Below are positions 34,262 through 45,000 of a stretch of 64,000 nucleotides of DNA, piece after piece. A program made the translations under genes and the position numbers. The DNA comes from Hymenobacter psychrotolerans DSM 18569 (GTDB lineage: Bacteria; Bacteroidota; Bacteroidia; Cytophagales; Hymenobacteraceae). Under the pieces are notes generated by a model, which was not told the origin of the DNA, did no database searches, and saw only the letters and a list, made by a program, of their open reading frames with translations. The first letter of the stretch is position 1, and the number at the start of each line of letters is the position of its first letter. The stretch covers positions 1 to 64,000 of the forward strand of contig NZ_FRAS01000005.1 of the NCBI RefSeq assembly GCF_900142395.1, read 5' to 3'.

Positions 34262-34972
34262 TTAGTCGGCGTCGGCGGCGCGCAGGTGCACGCGGTTCAG
34301 CTCGGCTTTGTGCTGGCGCCAGTCAGGCATAAACTGGTCCATCAGGCCCCAGAACCGTGCGTTGTGGTACCGCTCGTGCAGGTGGGTCAGCTCGTGCACC
34401 ACCACATATTCGAGGCAGGGCAGGGGGCGCTTGATGAGTTCCAGGTTCAGCCAGATGCGGCGCGCCTGAATGTTGCAGGTGCCCCAGCGGGTTTTCATCT
34501 GCCGTATGGCCCAGGTGCGGGCCTGCGCGCCCACCACCGGCTCCCAGCGGGCGGCCAGCCGGGGCAGCTGCTCGCGCAGGCGCTGCCGGTACCAGGCCGC
34601 CAGCGCCTGCTCCCGTTGGGCCGGCGTGCTGTCCTCGCGGATATAGAGGTGGAGGTGCGGCTCCTGCAGCGCCACCCGCGCCGGGCCGGCCGTGGCGTGC
34701 ACCTGCAGCTCGTAGGTCTGGCCCTGATAGGGGTGCAGCTCGCCCGACTCGTACTGCAGCCGGGCCGGCAGCTCGCGGGCCGCAAACGTGGCCTGGTGTT
34801 TCCGGATCCAGGCGCGGCGGGCCGTCACCAGCTCCCGCACCGTTTCATCCGGAGTGCGCAGCGGCACCGACACGCGCACCCGGCCATCGGGCATGTGCAC
34901 GCTCAGGCGCAGCGTGCGGATGTTCTTGCGCACGACTTCCACCAGCAGGTCGTCGATGAGAAGGTGGGGCAT
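34262..34972 (-). CDS. YgjP/WrpA-type M48-like metallopeptidase (DUF45)
   Basis: 236 residues. The zinc motif His193-Glu194-x2-His197 (YVVVHELTHLHERYHNARFW) followed by LMDQFMPDWRQHKAEL is the DUF45/YgjP signature, as is MKTRWGTCNIQARRIWLNLELI shortly before (residues about 160-185). These are cytosolic SprT-like peptidases, often near restriction systems, but none is present here. It is transcribed convergent to GH15 across the 21-bp tandem repeat. Confidence 0.9.
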   Translation of the reverse strand: MPHLLIDDLLVEVVRKNIRTLRLSVHMPDGRVRVSVPLRTPDETVRELVTARRAWIRKHQATFAARELPARLQYESGELHPYQGQTYELQVHATAGPARVALQEPHLHLYIREDSTPAQREQALAAWYRQRLREQLPRLAARWEPVVGAQARTWAIRQMKTRWGTCNIQARRIWLNLELIKRPLPCLEYVVVHELTHLHERYHNARFWGLMDQFMPDWRQHKAELNRVHLRAADAD

Positions 34973-35009
34973 GTGGTGGATGAGTGAATGAGTGGATGAG
35001 TGGGGTGCG

Positions 35010-35017
35010 CAAAGGTA
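35010..35017 (-). promoter_or_regulatory. -7 promoter box of the YgjP-type gene
   Basis: Minus-strand TACCTTTG, exact TAnnTTTG match, 37 bases upstream of the ATG at 34972. The expected -33 position falls inside the palindromic element directly behind it (TTC with a 19-base spacer). Confidence 0.5.
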
Positions 35018-35107
35018 CTGTCATCCTGAACGCAGTGAAGGACCTTATCCCGCATGAACAGAATCGTTCTGGCGTAATAAGGTCCTTCACTGCGTTCAGG
35101 ATGACAG
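35018..35107. repeat. Palindromic intergenic element, copy 2 (class A loop)
   Basis: 31-bp perfect arms (35018-35048 with 35077-35107; outer word CTGTCATCCTGAACGCAGTG) around a 28-base loop containing GAACAGAATCGTTCTGGCGT. The loop is shared with the elements at 49226 and, inverted, at 62976. Confidence 0.9.
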
Positions 35108-35155
35108 ACGAAATTCACTCACCCACTCATCCACTCATTCACTCATCCACTCCGG

Positions 35156-37330
35156 CTACAGCAGCTGCCGCAGCAGGTGGCGCACGTCGGTGGTGGAGGC
35201 CACGTGGAAGCGGGCCAGCGAGCGGGAATCGGTGCCGACTTTGATGGTATAGGCCTCGGGCGGCATGGCCCGGAAGGTATCCTCGTCGGTGCGGTCGTCG
35301 CCGATGGCCAGCGTGAACTGCGGCTGGTAGGTGGCCAGCCAGCGGGCCGCGGCCGTGCCCTTGTTGATGCCCGCCGTCTTGATTTCGATGACCTTGTTGC
35401 CTTCCATCACCTGCAAATCGGAATTGGAGGTCATGAAGGTGAGGTGGTTGAGCAGGTCGCGGGCCCGCACGGCGCCCAGCTCCACGTCGGCGCGGCGGTA
35501 GTGCCACACCAGCGAGTACTCCTTGTCTTCAATGAACGAACCCGCCGTGCGCGCCACGTACAGCTCCAGAATCGGGCGGATTTCGCGTTTCCACTCGTTG
35601 TTGAGGGTCTGGAACATCTGCCATTCCTCACCGGCGGCCCGCAGCCATACGCCGTGCTCGGCAATAAAATCGACGGGCAGATGGCCCAGCCAGGCTTCCA
35701 GCGTCGTCCGGTCGCGGCCACTGATAATGACCACGCGGTTTTTGGGGTTGTCGGTGAGGGCGCGCAGCAGCAGCAGCAGCTCCTGGTCGGGCTGGGCGCG
35801 CTGCGGGTCGGCATGGAACGGCGCCAGCGTACCGTCATAATCGAGCAGCAGCAGGCGCTGGTCGGCCGCGTGATATTCGCCGAGCAGGGCTGCCGTGGTG
35901 CCGGGCGTGAGCTTTTCGGTGGCCATCGTATGCTGCTTCATCTTGCTGTACTCGAGGCGCGCCATAAACAGCTTGGTCCAGGCAAACACGTTGTACTGGC
36001 GCACCAGCGTCTGCATGGAGCCCATGCGCTGCACCTGTTCTTCCTCGGGCATTACCAGGGCGTCGTGCATGGCTTCGGCCAGCTGCCCGGTGTCGGTGGG
36101 GTTGATGATGAGGGCATCGGACAGCTCCCGGGCCGCGCCGGCCCGCTCGCTCAGAATCAGCACGCCCTTTTTGTCGGCCTTGCTGGCAATAAATTCCTTG
36201 GCTACCAGGTTCATGCCGTCGCGCATGGGCGTCACGAGGGCTACTTCGGCCAGGCGGTAGAGCGAGGCCAACTCTTCCAGCGGGAACGAGCGGTAGAAAT
36301 AGTGAATGGGGTTCCAGGTGATGGTGCGGTACTGCGCGTTGATGCGGCCCACCAGCTCGTCAATTTCCTCTTTCAGGGAAGCGTACTGGGCCACCTGGTC
36401 GCGGGAGGGCACCACCACCATAATCAGGCTCACCTGCTCGCGCCACTCGGGGTAGCGCTGCAGCAGCACCTCGAAGGCCCGCAGCCGCTGGGCAATGCCC
36501 TTGGAGTAGTCGAGCCGGTCGATGGACAGAATCACGCGCACGTCGCGCAGGGCCTCGCGGTAGGTGGCCTCGTGCATCTTGGCTTCGTTGGAGGCGGCAG
36601 CCCGCACGTAGTGCTTGTAGTCGATGCCCATCGGGAAGGCATCGACCAGCACCATACGGTCGGGCACTTCAATCTGCCCGTTCTGCGACGACAATCCCAG
36701 CAGCTGCTGCACCGCGCTCAGGAAGTGCCGCATGTAGCCGAAGGTGTGGAAGCCAATCAGGTCGGCGCCGAGCATGCCGCGCAGCAGCTCCGCGCGCCAC
36801 GGCAGCACCCGGATCAGCTCGTAGGAAGGGAAGGGGATATGCAGGAAGAAGCCGATGGTGGCATCGGGCCGCTCACGCCGCAGCATCTCGGGCAGCAGCA
36901 GCAGCTGGTAGTCGTGCACCCAGATGGTGTCTTCGGGGCCGGCCTGGGCCAGCACGGCCCGGCAGAATTTCTCGTTCACGGCCACGTAGGCATCCCAGTG
37001 CTCCTGCTCGTAGGTGGCGTACTGCGTGAAGTAGTGAAAAGTAGGCCACAGCGTGGAGTTGCTGAAGCCCTCATAAAAGTCGCGGATTTCGGCCTCGGTC
37101 AGAAACACGGGCACCATGCTGTCGTGGCGCAGCTGCCCGCGCACGTATTCCTCTTCGGCCGCGTCTTCCACAAACAGTCCCGGCCAGCCCACCCACACGT
37201 TGCCATCCTGCTGATAGATAGAGCCCAGCCCGGTAGCCAGCCCGCCTTCGCTGGGCTGAAACGTGAGGCTTTCTTCTGTGCGCTGGATTTTGGTAGGGAG
37301 GCGGTTCGAGACGATAATGGTTCGGGACAT
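35156..37330 (-). CDS. Bifunctional trehalose-6-phosphate synthase / trehalose-phosphatase
   Basis: 724 residues. The first 460 are a GT20 (OtsA-like) domain: [11 protein letters not shown], then [46 protein letters not shown] and [15 protein letters not shown]. The rest is a HAD-type OtsB domain starting [12 protein letters not shown] with catalytic Asp497 and Asp499, then [12 protein letters not shown] and [12 protein letters not shown]. It makes trehalose from UDP-glucose and glucose-6-phosphate in two steps. Fused OtsAB proteins are known in Bacteroidota. With the GH15 enzyme it would allow synthesis and breakdown of trehalose, an osmo- and desiccation protectant. Confidence 0.96.
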   Translation of the reverse strand: MSRTIIVSNRLPTKIQRTEESLTFQPSEGGLATGLGSIYQQDGNVWVGWPGLFVEDAAEEEYVRGQLRHDSMVPVFLTEAEIRDFYEGFSNSTLWPTFHYFTQYATYEQEHWDAYVAVNEKFCRAVLAQAGPEDTIWVHDYQLLLLPEMLRRERPDATIGFFLHIPFPSYELIRVLPWRAELLRGMLGADLIGFHTFGYMRHFLSAVQQLLGLSSQNGQIEVPDRMVLVDAFPMGIDYKHYVRAAASNEAKMHEATYREALRDVRVILSIDRLDYSKGIAQRLRAFEVLLQRYPEWREQVSLIMVVVPSRDQVAQYASLKEEIDELVGRINAQYRTITWNPIHYFYRSFPLEELASLYRLAEVALVTPMRDGMNLVAKEFIASKADKKGVLILSERAGAARELSDALIINPTDTGQLAEAMHDALVMPEEEQVQRMGSMQTLVRQYNVFAWTKLFMARLEYSKMKQHTMATEKLTPGTTAALLGEYHAADQRLLLLDYDGTLAPFHADPQRAQPDQELLLLLRALTDNPKNRVVIISGRDRTTLEAWLGHLPVDFIAEHGVWLRAAGEEWQMFQTLNNEWKREIRPILELYVARTAGSFIEDKEYSLVWHYRRADVELGAVRARDLLNHLTFMTSNSDLQVMEGNKVIEIKTAGINKGTAAARWLATYQPQFTLAIGDDRTDEDTFRAMPPEAYTIKVGTDSRSLARFHVASTTDVRHLLRQLL

Positions 37331-37507
37331 GCGTAGGATCGGATGGTGAATCCTATGCTCTTACGGGAGAAAGCAGCCCACAGGCATTATTTTGTTCCGT
37401 CTCTTTTTGCTAACGCGCTGCCGGGGGCGGGCCGGATAGGGCCGCCATCGGGCAGGCACATGCAGGTTTTAAGCCGCCGGCCGGCCTCAGAGGGCCGGAA
37501 AACAAAA

Positions 37508-37537
37508 CACCCGCTCTGAGTTGAATCAGAGCGGGTG
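37508..37537 (-). terminator. Terminator of tRNA-Glu copy 2
   Basis: Same 12-bp stem (CACCCGCTCTGA/TCAGAGCGGGTG) as in copy 1 with one loop change, followed by TTTTGTTTT on the minus strand. Confidence 0.9.
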
Positions 37538-37543
37538 CTGTTG

Positions 37544-37615
37544 TAGTCCGTAGGGGAATCGAACCCCTGTTGGTAGAATGAAAATCTACTGTCCTAACCC
37601 CTAGACGAACGGACC
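37544..37615 (-). tRNA. tRNA-Glu(UUC), copy 2
   Basis: Identical to the tRNA at 31190-31261: 72 bases, anticodon TTC, no encoded CCA. Confidence 0.97.
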
Positions 37616-37646
37616 ATGACAAACGGCGTTTTCCGTTTTGGTGGTG

Positions 37647-37676
37647 CAAAGATAGAAGCCGCTGCGCAACGGGCAA
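37647..37676 (-). promoter_or_regulatory. Promoter of tRNA-Glu copy 2
   Basis: Minus-strand TTG (37674-37676), 19-base spacer, TATCTTTG (37647-37654): the best-spaced Bacteroidota-type promoter in the window. The TTG is outside the duplicated block, so the two copies use different -33 sequences. Confidence 0.75.
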
Positions 37677-37690
37677 GTGCTGTTGTGTAA

Positions 37691-38872
<1,182 letters not shown>

Positions 38873-38874
38873 GC

Positions 38875-38946
38875 CGTTTGGTTTATCCGCAAACAAAAAG
38901 GGCTGCCCGATCGGGCAGCCCTTTTTGTTTGCGGATAAACCAAACG
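38875..38946. terminator. 72-bp perfect palindrome terminator behind gapA
   Basis: 36-base arms (38875-38910 and 38911-38946) are exact reverse complements with no spacer, centred on CCCGATCGGG. The inner part AAAAAGGGCTGCCC with CTTTTT is a standard bidirectional terminator; the outer part (CGTTTGGTTTATCCGCAAAC) extends the pairing well beyond what termination needs. It starts two bases after the gapA stop codon. Confidence 0.9.
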
Positions 38947-38961
38947 AGTAACGGAATAGGT

Positions 38962-39147
38962 GAGTAACTGAGTACAGGAGCGGGAAGGCGGCGCAGCGTC
39001 CGCAGGGGCCGGAAACAGCAAAGCTGCCGGCTCCTTACATTTACTTTTCTTCGCCCCACTCCTTCGTGCCGCCCGGCTACGTATTGCCCTCACGGTAGGC
39101 CAGTCAGGGTCTTGGCTACTCTCTTGTACTCCGCTACTCAGTTACTC
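38962..39147. repeat. Complementary GAGTAACTGAGTA words
   Basis: GAGTAACTGAGTA at 38962-38974 is the reverse complement of TACTCAGTTACTC at 39135-39147; the right word ends six bases before the GTG start of the lipid kinase gene. The same word family recurs in the next intergenic region at 40030 and 40137. Confidence 0.7.
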
Positions 39148-39152
39148 TCCCC

Positions 39153-40022
39153 GTGCGTATCTGCTTTATCCTGAATCCGACTTCCGGCACCAACCGCAGC
39201 CAGGATGTGCCGGCGCTGCTGACGCGCTACGCCACCACAGCCGGCGCCGAATTCGCCATCTGGCCCACTCAATATGCCGGCCACGCCGAAGAACTGGCCC
39301 GGCAGGCCGCCGCCGAAGGCTATCGGGTGGTGGCGGCCGTGGGCGGCGACGGCACCGTGAACGAAGTAGGGCGGGGGCTGCTGGGCACGCAGGCGGCGCT
39401 GGGCATTGTGCCGCGCGGCTCCGGCAACGGCCTGGCGCGCCACCTGCACATTCCGCTGGACTTGCCGGGGGCCGTGCGCCGCGTCTGCCAGCCCACTTTC
39501 CAGCGCATCGATACCGGCGAAATCAACGGGCGGCCTTTCTTCTGCACGGCTGGGCTGGGGTTTGATGCTCACGTAAGCAAGCTATTTGCGCGGGCCGGCA
39601 CGCGCGGGCTCAGCACCTACGTGAAAGTGGCTTTGCGCGAGTACCGCCGCTTCCGGCCCACGCCCGTGCAGGTAACGCTGCAGGGCCAGGAGCTTTTCGA
39701 TACGCATTGCTACGTGCTGGCCTTCGCCAATGCCGCGCAGTACGGCAACAACGCCTACATCGCGCCCCGCGCCGACATTCAGGATGGGCTGCTCGATGTG
39801 TGCCTGATTGATGGGCTGTCGTTGCCGCGGGCAGTGCGTGTGGGGCTGGGGCTGGCGTTGGGCACGCTGGCCGTGTCGGGCGGCGCCGTGTACCATACTT
39901 CGCGGCACGTGCTGGTGCGTGCGGCCACGCCGCTGGGCTTCCACGTCGATGGCGACTACGTGGAAGATGCTACCGATTTCGAAGTGGCGCTGCATCCATT
40001 GGCGCTGGAAGTAGCGGTGTAG
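39153..40022 (+). CDS. Diacylglycerol-kinase-family lipid kinase (YegS/DgkB-like)
   Basis: 289 residues with a GTG start at 39153 (reading RICFILNPTSGTNRSQDVP after the first Met). Key motifs: NPTSG, the catalytic-domain GGDGTVNEV (Gly64-Gly65-Asp66-Gly67-Thr68), VPRGSGNGLARHL and DGLLDVCLIDG. The protein belongs to the DAGK_cat superfamily of soluble lipid kinases, which phosphorylate diacylglycerol, phosphatidylglycerol or sphingoid bases. Bacteroidota include sphingolipid makers, so a sphingoid substrate is possible but unproven. No ATG is available in frame near the start. Confidence 0.9.
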   Translation: MRICFILNPTSGTNRSQDVPALLTRYATTAGAEFAIWPTQYAGHAEELARQAAAEGYRVVAAVGGDGTVNEVGRGLLGTQAALGIVPRGSGNGLARHLHIPLDLPGAVRRVCQPTFQRIDTGEINGRPFFCTAGLGFDAHVSKLFARAGTRGLSTYVKVALREYRRFRPTPVQVTLQGQELFDTHCYVLAFANAAQYGNNAYIAPRADIQDGLLDVCLIDGLSLPRAVRVGLGLALGTLAVSGGAVYHTSRHVLVRAATPLGFHVDGDYVEDATDFEVALHPLALEVAV

Positions 40023-40029
40023 AGTACCG

Positions 40030-40157
40030 GAGTAGCGGAGTAACTGAGTAAATTTGCGGGCGCTGTCTGGTAGAAGCGGCCGGCAAAAGTCTTGCTTTGC
40101 TATCTGGCTGCTTTCGCGGAACAGACACCGGCAGCCTACTCAGTTACTCCGCTACTC
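40030..40157. repeat. 21-bp perfect complementary words flanking the SUI1 leader
   Basis: GAGTAGCGGAGTAACTGAGT(A) at 40030-40050 is the exact reverse complement of 40137-40157. The pair brackets the 5' leader region between the lipid kinase stop and the SUI1 start. Confidence 0.8.
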
Positions 40158-40172
40158 TTCAGATACTCTTTC

Positions 40173-40517
40173 ATGAAAGCTGATAAAAACCGCCGTCAGG
40201 GCGTGGTATATTCCACTAATCCCGATTTTGAGTACCAGGAAACCGGCGACGAAACCGCCGCTACGCTGCCGCCCCAGCAGCAAAACCTGCGCGTGCAGCT
40301 CGACAAAAAGTCGCGTGGCGGCAAGCAGGTCACGCTCATCACCGGCTTCGTGGGCCAGGACGCCGATTTGCAGACGCTGGGCAAGCTGCTGAAAACCAAG
40401 TGCGCCGTGGGAGGCAACGCCAAAGACGGCGAAATCATCATCCAGGGCGACTTCCGCGACAAGGTGATGGCCGTGCTGCTCGAAAAAGGCTACAAAGCCA
40501 AGAAAGCCGGCGGGTAG
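40173..40517 (+). CDS. SUI1-family translation factor (YciH-like)
   Basis: 114 residues from the ATG at 40173 ([21 protein letters not shown]). The C-terminal two thirds form the SUI1/eIF1 fold: [23 protein letters not shown], then [39 protein letters not shown], quoted in parts. The signature [19 protein letters not shown] is close to E. coli YciH. It probably influences start-codon selection on the ribosome. It is on the same strand as the lipid kinase, 150 bases downstream. Confidence 0.93.
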   Translation: MKADKNRRQGVVYSTNPDFEYQETGDETAATLPPQQQNLRVQLDKKSRGGKQVTLITGFVGQDADLQTLGKLLKTKCAVGGNAKDGEIIIQGDFRDKVMAVLLEKGYKAKKAGG

Positions 40518-40552
40518 AAAAGAGCCGAGTGGTTCCCGCCTGCTTTAACCTG

Positions 40553-40587
40553 GAACGTCATGCTGAGCTTGTCGAAGCATGACGTTC
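40553..40587. repeat. Short palindromic element, copy 3
   Basis: GAACGTCATGCT (40553-40564) and AGCATGACGTTC (40576-40587) around an 11-base loop: the outer arms of the dispersed element family without its inner part. It lies between convergent genes and may also act as a terminator. Confidence 0.75.
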
Positions 40588-40615
40588 TGTTTTATAGGCT
40601 ACTTGACCTCCCGGC

Positions 40616-42052
40616 TTACTTCCAGCCCCCGCCCAATGCCCGGTATACATTTACGGTAGCATTGAACTGCTGCAGCCGGGTTTCAATCAGTTCGAATCTG
40701 GATTCCAGGGCGTCGCGCTGCGTGAACAGGACTTCCGTGTAGTCGGCGCGCGCCGAGCGGAACAGGCTGCTGGAAATGGCACTGGACTGGTTGAGCGCCT
40801 GCACCGCCTGCGCTTTCTCCTCATACACCTGCTGCAGATTGCGGATGCTGGCCAGCTGGTTGGCTACCTCCACGTAGGCGTTCAGGATGGTGCGCTCATA
40901 CTGGTAGGCCGCCTGAATCTGCACGGCATTGGCGCTGCCGTACACCGCTTTGATACCGTTGCGGTTCACCAGCGGCGCTACCAGGTCGCCGGCCAGTGAA
41001 TACAGCATAGACTCGGGCGTCGACAGCAGCAGCCCGGGCTTGAAGGCGCCGAAGCCGGCTCCGCCCGTAATGCGCAGTGCCGGGTAGAAGTTGGCCCGCG
41101 CTACCTGTACGTCCAGCTTCGTGGCCGCTAGGGTCTGCTCGGCCTGCCGGATGTCGGGGCGGTTTTGCAGCAGTTGGGTCGGAATGCCCGCCTGAATGGT
41201 TGTGGCCGGCAAGGCGTTGAAGGCGGCGGCAGTGCGGGTGATGGGCTGCGGATACCGGCCGACCAGAAAGTTGAGGCGGTTCTCTGTTTCGATGATGCGC
41301 TGCTGAATGGTGTACTGCAGGCTGCGCGTGGTATGCACCTGCGCCTCAAACCGCTGTACGGCCAGCTCCGTAGTGCGCGCCGCGTCCTTCTGCAGCTTCA
41401 CCAGCTCCAGCGCATTGGTTTGCAGCTCAATGTTCTGGCGCACAATAGCCAATTGGTTGTCAAGGGCCAGCAGCTCGTAGTAGGAGGTGGCAATTTCGGC
41501 AATCAGGTTCGTGACCGTGAAGTTGCGGCCCTCCACCGTGGCCAGATAGCGCAGCGCCGCCGACTTGCGGGCGTTGCGCAGCTTGTGCCACACGTCTACT
41601 TCCCAGCTGGCAAACGTCCCAATCTGGTAGTTCTGGAGCGGTTCGGGGTTGCGGTGTTCGGGCTGGATGCGGATAGCTTCCTCGGTAGCGCCCGGCAGCG
41701 TGTTGCGGCTGGGGCGTTCGGCTTCGGCCTTGGCGCCCAGGCCCACAAAGGGCAGGTATTCGCCCTTGCGGATCTGCACCTCGTTGCGGGCAATCTGGAT
41801 TTCCTGCAGCGAGATATTCAGCTCCTGGTTGTGCTGCAGGGCCGTATCGATGAGGCCGATGAGGTGAGGGTCAGTGAAGAACTGCCGCCACTGCGTGCGG
41901 GCGGTGTTGGTGCTGTCCGTGGTAGTGGTGGCGTAGCTGGCGGGTACCGGGCGGCCGGCGGCTTTGGTAGCCAGCTCGGGCGTTTTGCACGCGGCCACCG
42001 AAAGGGCCAGCAGAGTGGCGCTCAGGCCTTGGTAGATGCGTTTCTTAAGCAT
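40616..42052 (-). CDS. RND efflux outer-membrane factor (TolC/OprM family lipoprotein)
   Basis: 478 residues from the ATG at 42052 (a start two codons upstream, 42058, is equally possible). Signal peptide with lipobox: MLKKRIYQGLSATLLALSVA then AC at the +1 cysteine. The NodT/OprM-type OEP repeats are seen as NQELNISLQEIQIARNEVQIR with ASWEVDVWHKLRNARKSA in the first half, and LLQNRPDIRQAEQTLAATKLDVQVARANFYPALRI in the second (given in parts). It forms the outer-membrane channel of a tripartite pump. Its start overlaps the stop of the RND permease gene by 8 bases, which shows translational coupling. Confidence 0.93.
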   Translation of the reverse strand: MLKKRIYQGLSATLLALSVAACKTPELATKAAGRPVPASYATTTTDSTNTARTQWRQFFTDPHLIGLIDTALQHNQELNISLQEIQIARNEVQIRKGEYLPFVGLGAKAEAERPSRNTLPGATEEAIRIQPEHRNPEPLQNYQIGTFASWEVDVWHKLRNARKSAALRYLATVEGRNFTVTNLIAEIATSYYELLALDNQLAIVRQNIELQTNALELVKLQKDAARTTELAVQRFEAQVHTTRSLQYTIQQRIIETENRLNFLVGRYPQPITRTAAAFNALPATTIQAGIPTQLLQNRPDIRQAEQTLAATKLDVQVARANFYPALRITGGAGFGAFKPGLLLSTPESMLYSLAGDLVAPLVNRNGIKAVYGSANAVQIQAAYQYERTILNAYVEVANQLASIRNLQQVYEEKAQAVQALNQSSAISSSLFRSARADYTEVLFTQRDALESRFELIETRLQQFNATVNVYRALGGGWK

Positions 42053-45000
42053 GAGCATGGCTCGGAACTTCCTCTTCAACAATAACATGGGGTTCGAATT
42101 CCGACAGCGGATTCTCATTCTCATCCTGAATCAGCTTGCGGCCGGCGGCCAGCGTGCCAAACACGTAGTACAGGCCCGGCACGAGAATTACCCCGAACAC
42201 GGTGCCGAACAGCATGCCGCCCAGCGCCGCCGTGCCAATGGTGCGGTTGCCGATGGCACCTGCGCCGTGGGCTAATACCAGCGGAATCAGGCCGGCAATG
42301 AAGGCGAAGGAGGTCATCAGAATCGGGCGGAAACGCACTTTGGCGCCTTCAATGGCCGCTTCGCGTACCGTCATGCCTTCCTCGTGCTTCTGCACCGCGA
42401 ATTCCACAATCAGCACGGCGTTCTTGCCCAGCAAGCCCACCAGCATCACGAGGCCCACCTGAGCGTAGATATTGTTGGCCAGCCCCATGGTTTTGATGAG
42501 CAGGAAGGAGCCGAAAATGCCGGCCGGCAAGCTCAGAATTACGGACAGCGGCAGCAGAAAACTCTCGTACTGCGCGGCCAGCACCAGGTACACGAACACA
42601 ATCACGACCAGGAAGATGTAGATGGCCTCGTTGCCGCGGCTCACTTCGTCCTTCGATAAGCCGCCCCAGTCGATGTCGTAGCCGCGGGGCAGGGTTTTGG
42701 CCGCCACTTCCTGCACCGCCTTGATGGCCTCGCCGGAGCTGTAGCCCTGGGCGGCGTCGCCACGGATGGAGGCCGTGGGATACATGTTGTAGCGGTTGAT
42801 TTCGTTGGCGCCCTGGCCCTTCACAATCTTCATAAAGGCCGAAAACGGCACCATTTCGCCCTTGTCGTTCTTCACCCACATGTCTAGAATGTCCTTGGGC
42901 AGGCGGCGGTACTCGGGCGAAGCCTGCACGAATACCTTAAAGAAGCGCTGGTACTTGATGAAGCCCAGCTCGTAGGTGGAGCCCACCATGATGCTCAGCG
43001 TGTTCATGGCGTTGCCGATGCTCACGCCCTTCTGCATGGCCAGCTGGTTGTCAATCTGCAGCTCGTATTGGGGGTAGTTGGCCGAGAAGAACGTAAATAA
43101 ACCGGCCAGCTCCTTGCGCTTCTGCAGGGCCGCCATAAACTCCTCGTTCACCTTTTCCAGTGCCTTATAGTCGCCGGTGCTGGTTTTGTCGAGCAGCTGC
43201 AGCTGGAAGCCGCCCGCCGCGCCGTAGCCCGGTACCGCCGGCGGCTCGAAGAACTCAATGGTGGCGCCCGGAATGTCCTTGGCCTTCTCTTCCAGGGCCA
43301 GTATCACGTCGTGCACTGATTCCTTGCGCTCGTTCCAGGGCTTGAGGCTGATGATGCAGGTACCGGCGTTGGAGCCGCGGCCTTCAGTCAGGATTTCGTA
43401 GCCGGCCAGCGTGGAAATGCTTTCGATACCGGGTACTTTCTCAGCCAGCTTTTGGAGGCGCTGCGAGAGGTCGTTGGTGCGCTCCAGGGTGGAGCCGGGC
43501 GGCGTCTGGAGCACGGCGTAAATCATGCCCTGGTCTTCGGCCGGAATGAAGCCCGAGGGCAGGGTAGTGGAGATGCCGAAGATGCCCAGCCCGAAGGCAA
43601 TCAGCACCGCGAAGGTGAGCACGCGGCGGTCTACCAGGCGTTCCAGCAGGTTGGTGTAGCGGCCGGTCAGGCGCTCGAATCCGCGGTTAAACCAGTCGAT
43701 GAACCGGTTGATAGGCGTTTTCGGGCGGGGCTGGCCGTGGTTGTTCTTCAGAATCATGGCGCACAGCACCGGCGTCAGCGTCAGGGCCACAATGCCCGAA
43801 ATGACGATGCTGGCGGCCATCGTAATGGAGAACTGGCGGTAGAAAATGCCCACCGGCCCGCTCATGAAGGCCACCGGCACGAACACGGCCGTCATCAGGA
43901 TGGTAATGGCAATGATGGCCCCGCTGATTTCGCCGATAACCTCGCGCACCGCGCCGTAGGGCGAGAGGTGCTTTTCCTCCATCTTGGCGTGCACGGCTTC
44001 CACCACCACAATGGCGTCATCCACCACAATCCCGATGGCCAGCACCAGCGCAAACAGGGTAATCATGTTGATGGTGAGCCCGAACGCCTGCATGGCCATG
44101 AACGCGCCCACCAACGACACCGGCACGGCAAGTATCGGAATCAGCGTGCTGCGCCAGTCGCCGAGGAACAGGAACACCACCAGGGCCACCAGAATAAAGG
44201 CGTCGCGCAGGGTGTGAATCACGTTTTCGGTGGAGGCGTCGAGGAAGTTCGACACGTCGTAACTGATCTTGTAGTCCATGCCGGGGGGCATGGTTTTCTT
44301 CAGCTCCTCCAGCTTGGCCTTCACGCTCTTGATTACATCGAGGGCGTTGGAGCCGTAGGTTTGCTTGAGTATGATGGCCGCCGAGGGGTAGCCGTCGAGG
44401 TTGGAGTAGATGTCGTAGAATTCCGAGCCCAGCTCCACGTTGGCCACATCCTTGAGGCGCAGCGTTTCGCCGTTGGAATTAGCCTTGATGATGACGTTCT
44501 TGTACTCCTCCACGTCGTTGAAGCGGCCCTTGTAGGTCAGCACGTACTCCAGCGCCGAGGCCTCCTTACCGTCGGAACGACCGATGCGGCCCGGCGAGCC
44601 AATCACGCTCTGGTCGTTGAGGGCTTCCATCACATCATCCACCGACAGGTTGTAGGCCCGCATACGGTCCGGCTTCAGCCACACGCGCATGGCGTACTGG
44701 CGGGAGCCCAGAATACTGGCCCGGCCCACGCCATCAATGCGCTGGATTTCGGGCAGCATGTTCACCCCGGCAAAGTTGAAGAGGTACCGCATGTCGGTAT
44801 TCTTGTCTTTGCTGTAGAGGTTGACGTACATGAGCATGTTGGGCACCACGCGGTTCACCACCACCCCCTCCCGCTGCACCAGCACCGGCAGGCGGTTGAG
44901 CACCTGCGCAATACGCGTATTGACGTTTACTACGGCCTGCTCGGGGTCGGTGCCCAGGTTGAACACAATCTGGATGTTGGCCTCGCCGGCCGATACGGCG

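Larger units (their letters stand above)
34976..35150. repeat. 29-bp perfect complementary low-complexity words around palindromic element
   Basis: 34976-35004 (GTGGATGAGTGAATGAGTGG...) is the exact reverse complement of 35122-35150. Between them lie the -7 promoter box at 35010 and the palindromic element at 35018-35107, so the whole intergenic region can fold into one long nested hairpin. Confidence 0.85.
37494..37655 (-). repeat. Duplicated tRNA-Glu transcription unit, copy 2
   Basis: Direct repeat of 31140-31301; the same terminator, tRNA, leader hairpin (AAACGG...CCGTTT) and -7 box, with three substitutions. The two copies bracket about 6.2 kb. Confidence 0.9.

Noticed and set aside
35177-37336. 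719-codon open frame on the plus strand
   Set aside because: Antisense to the OtsAB gene, no family motifs; shadow.
31140-37655. tRNA-flanked integrative element with att sites
   Set aside because: No integrase, excisionase or mobility gene between the repeats, and the duplication includes promoter and terminator rather than only the tRNA 3' end.
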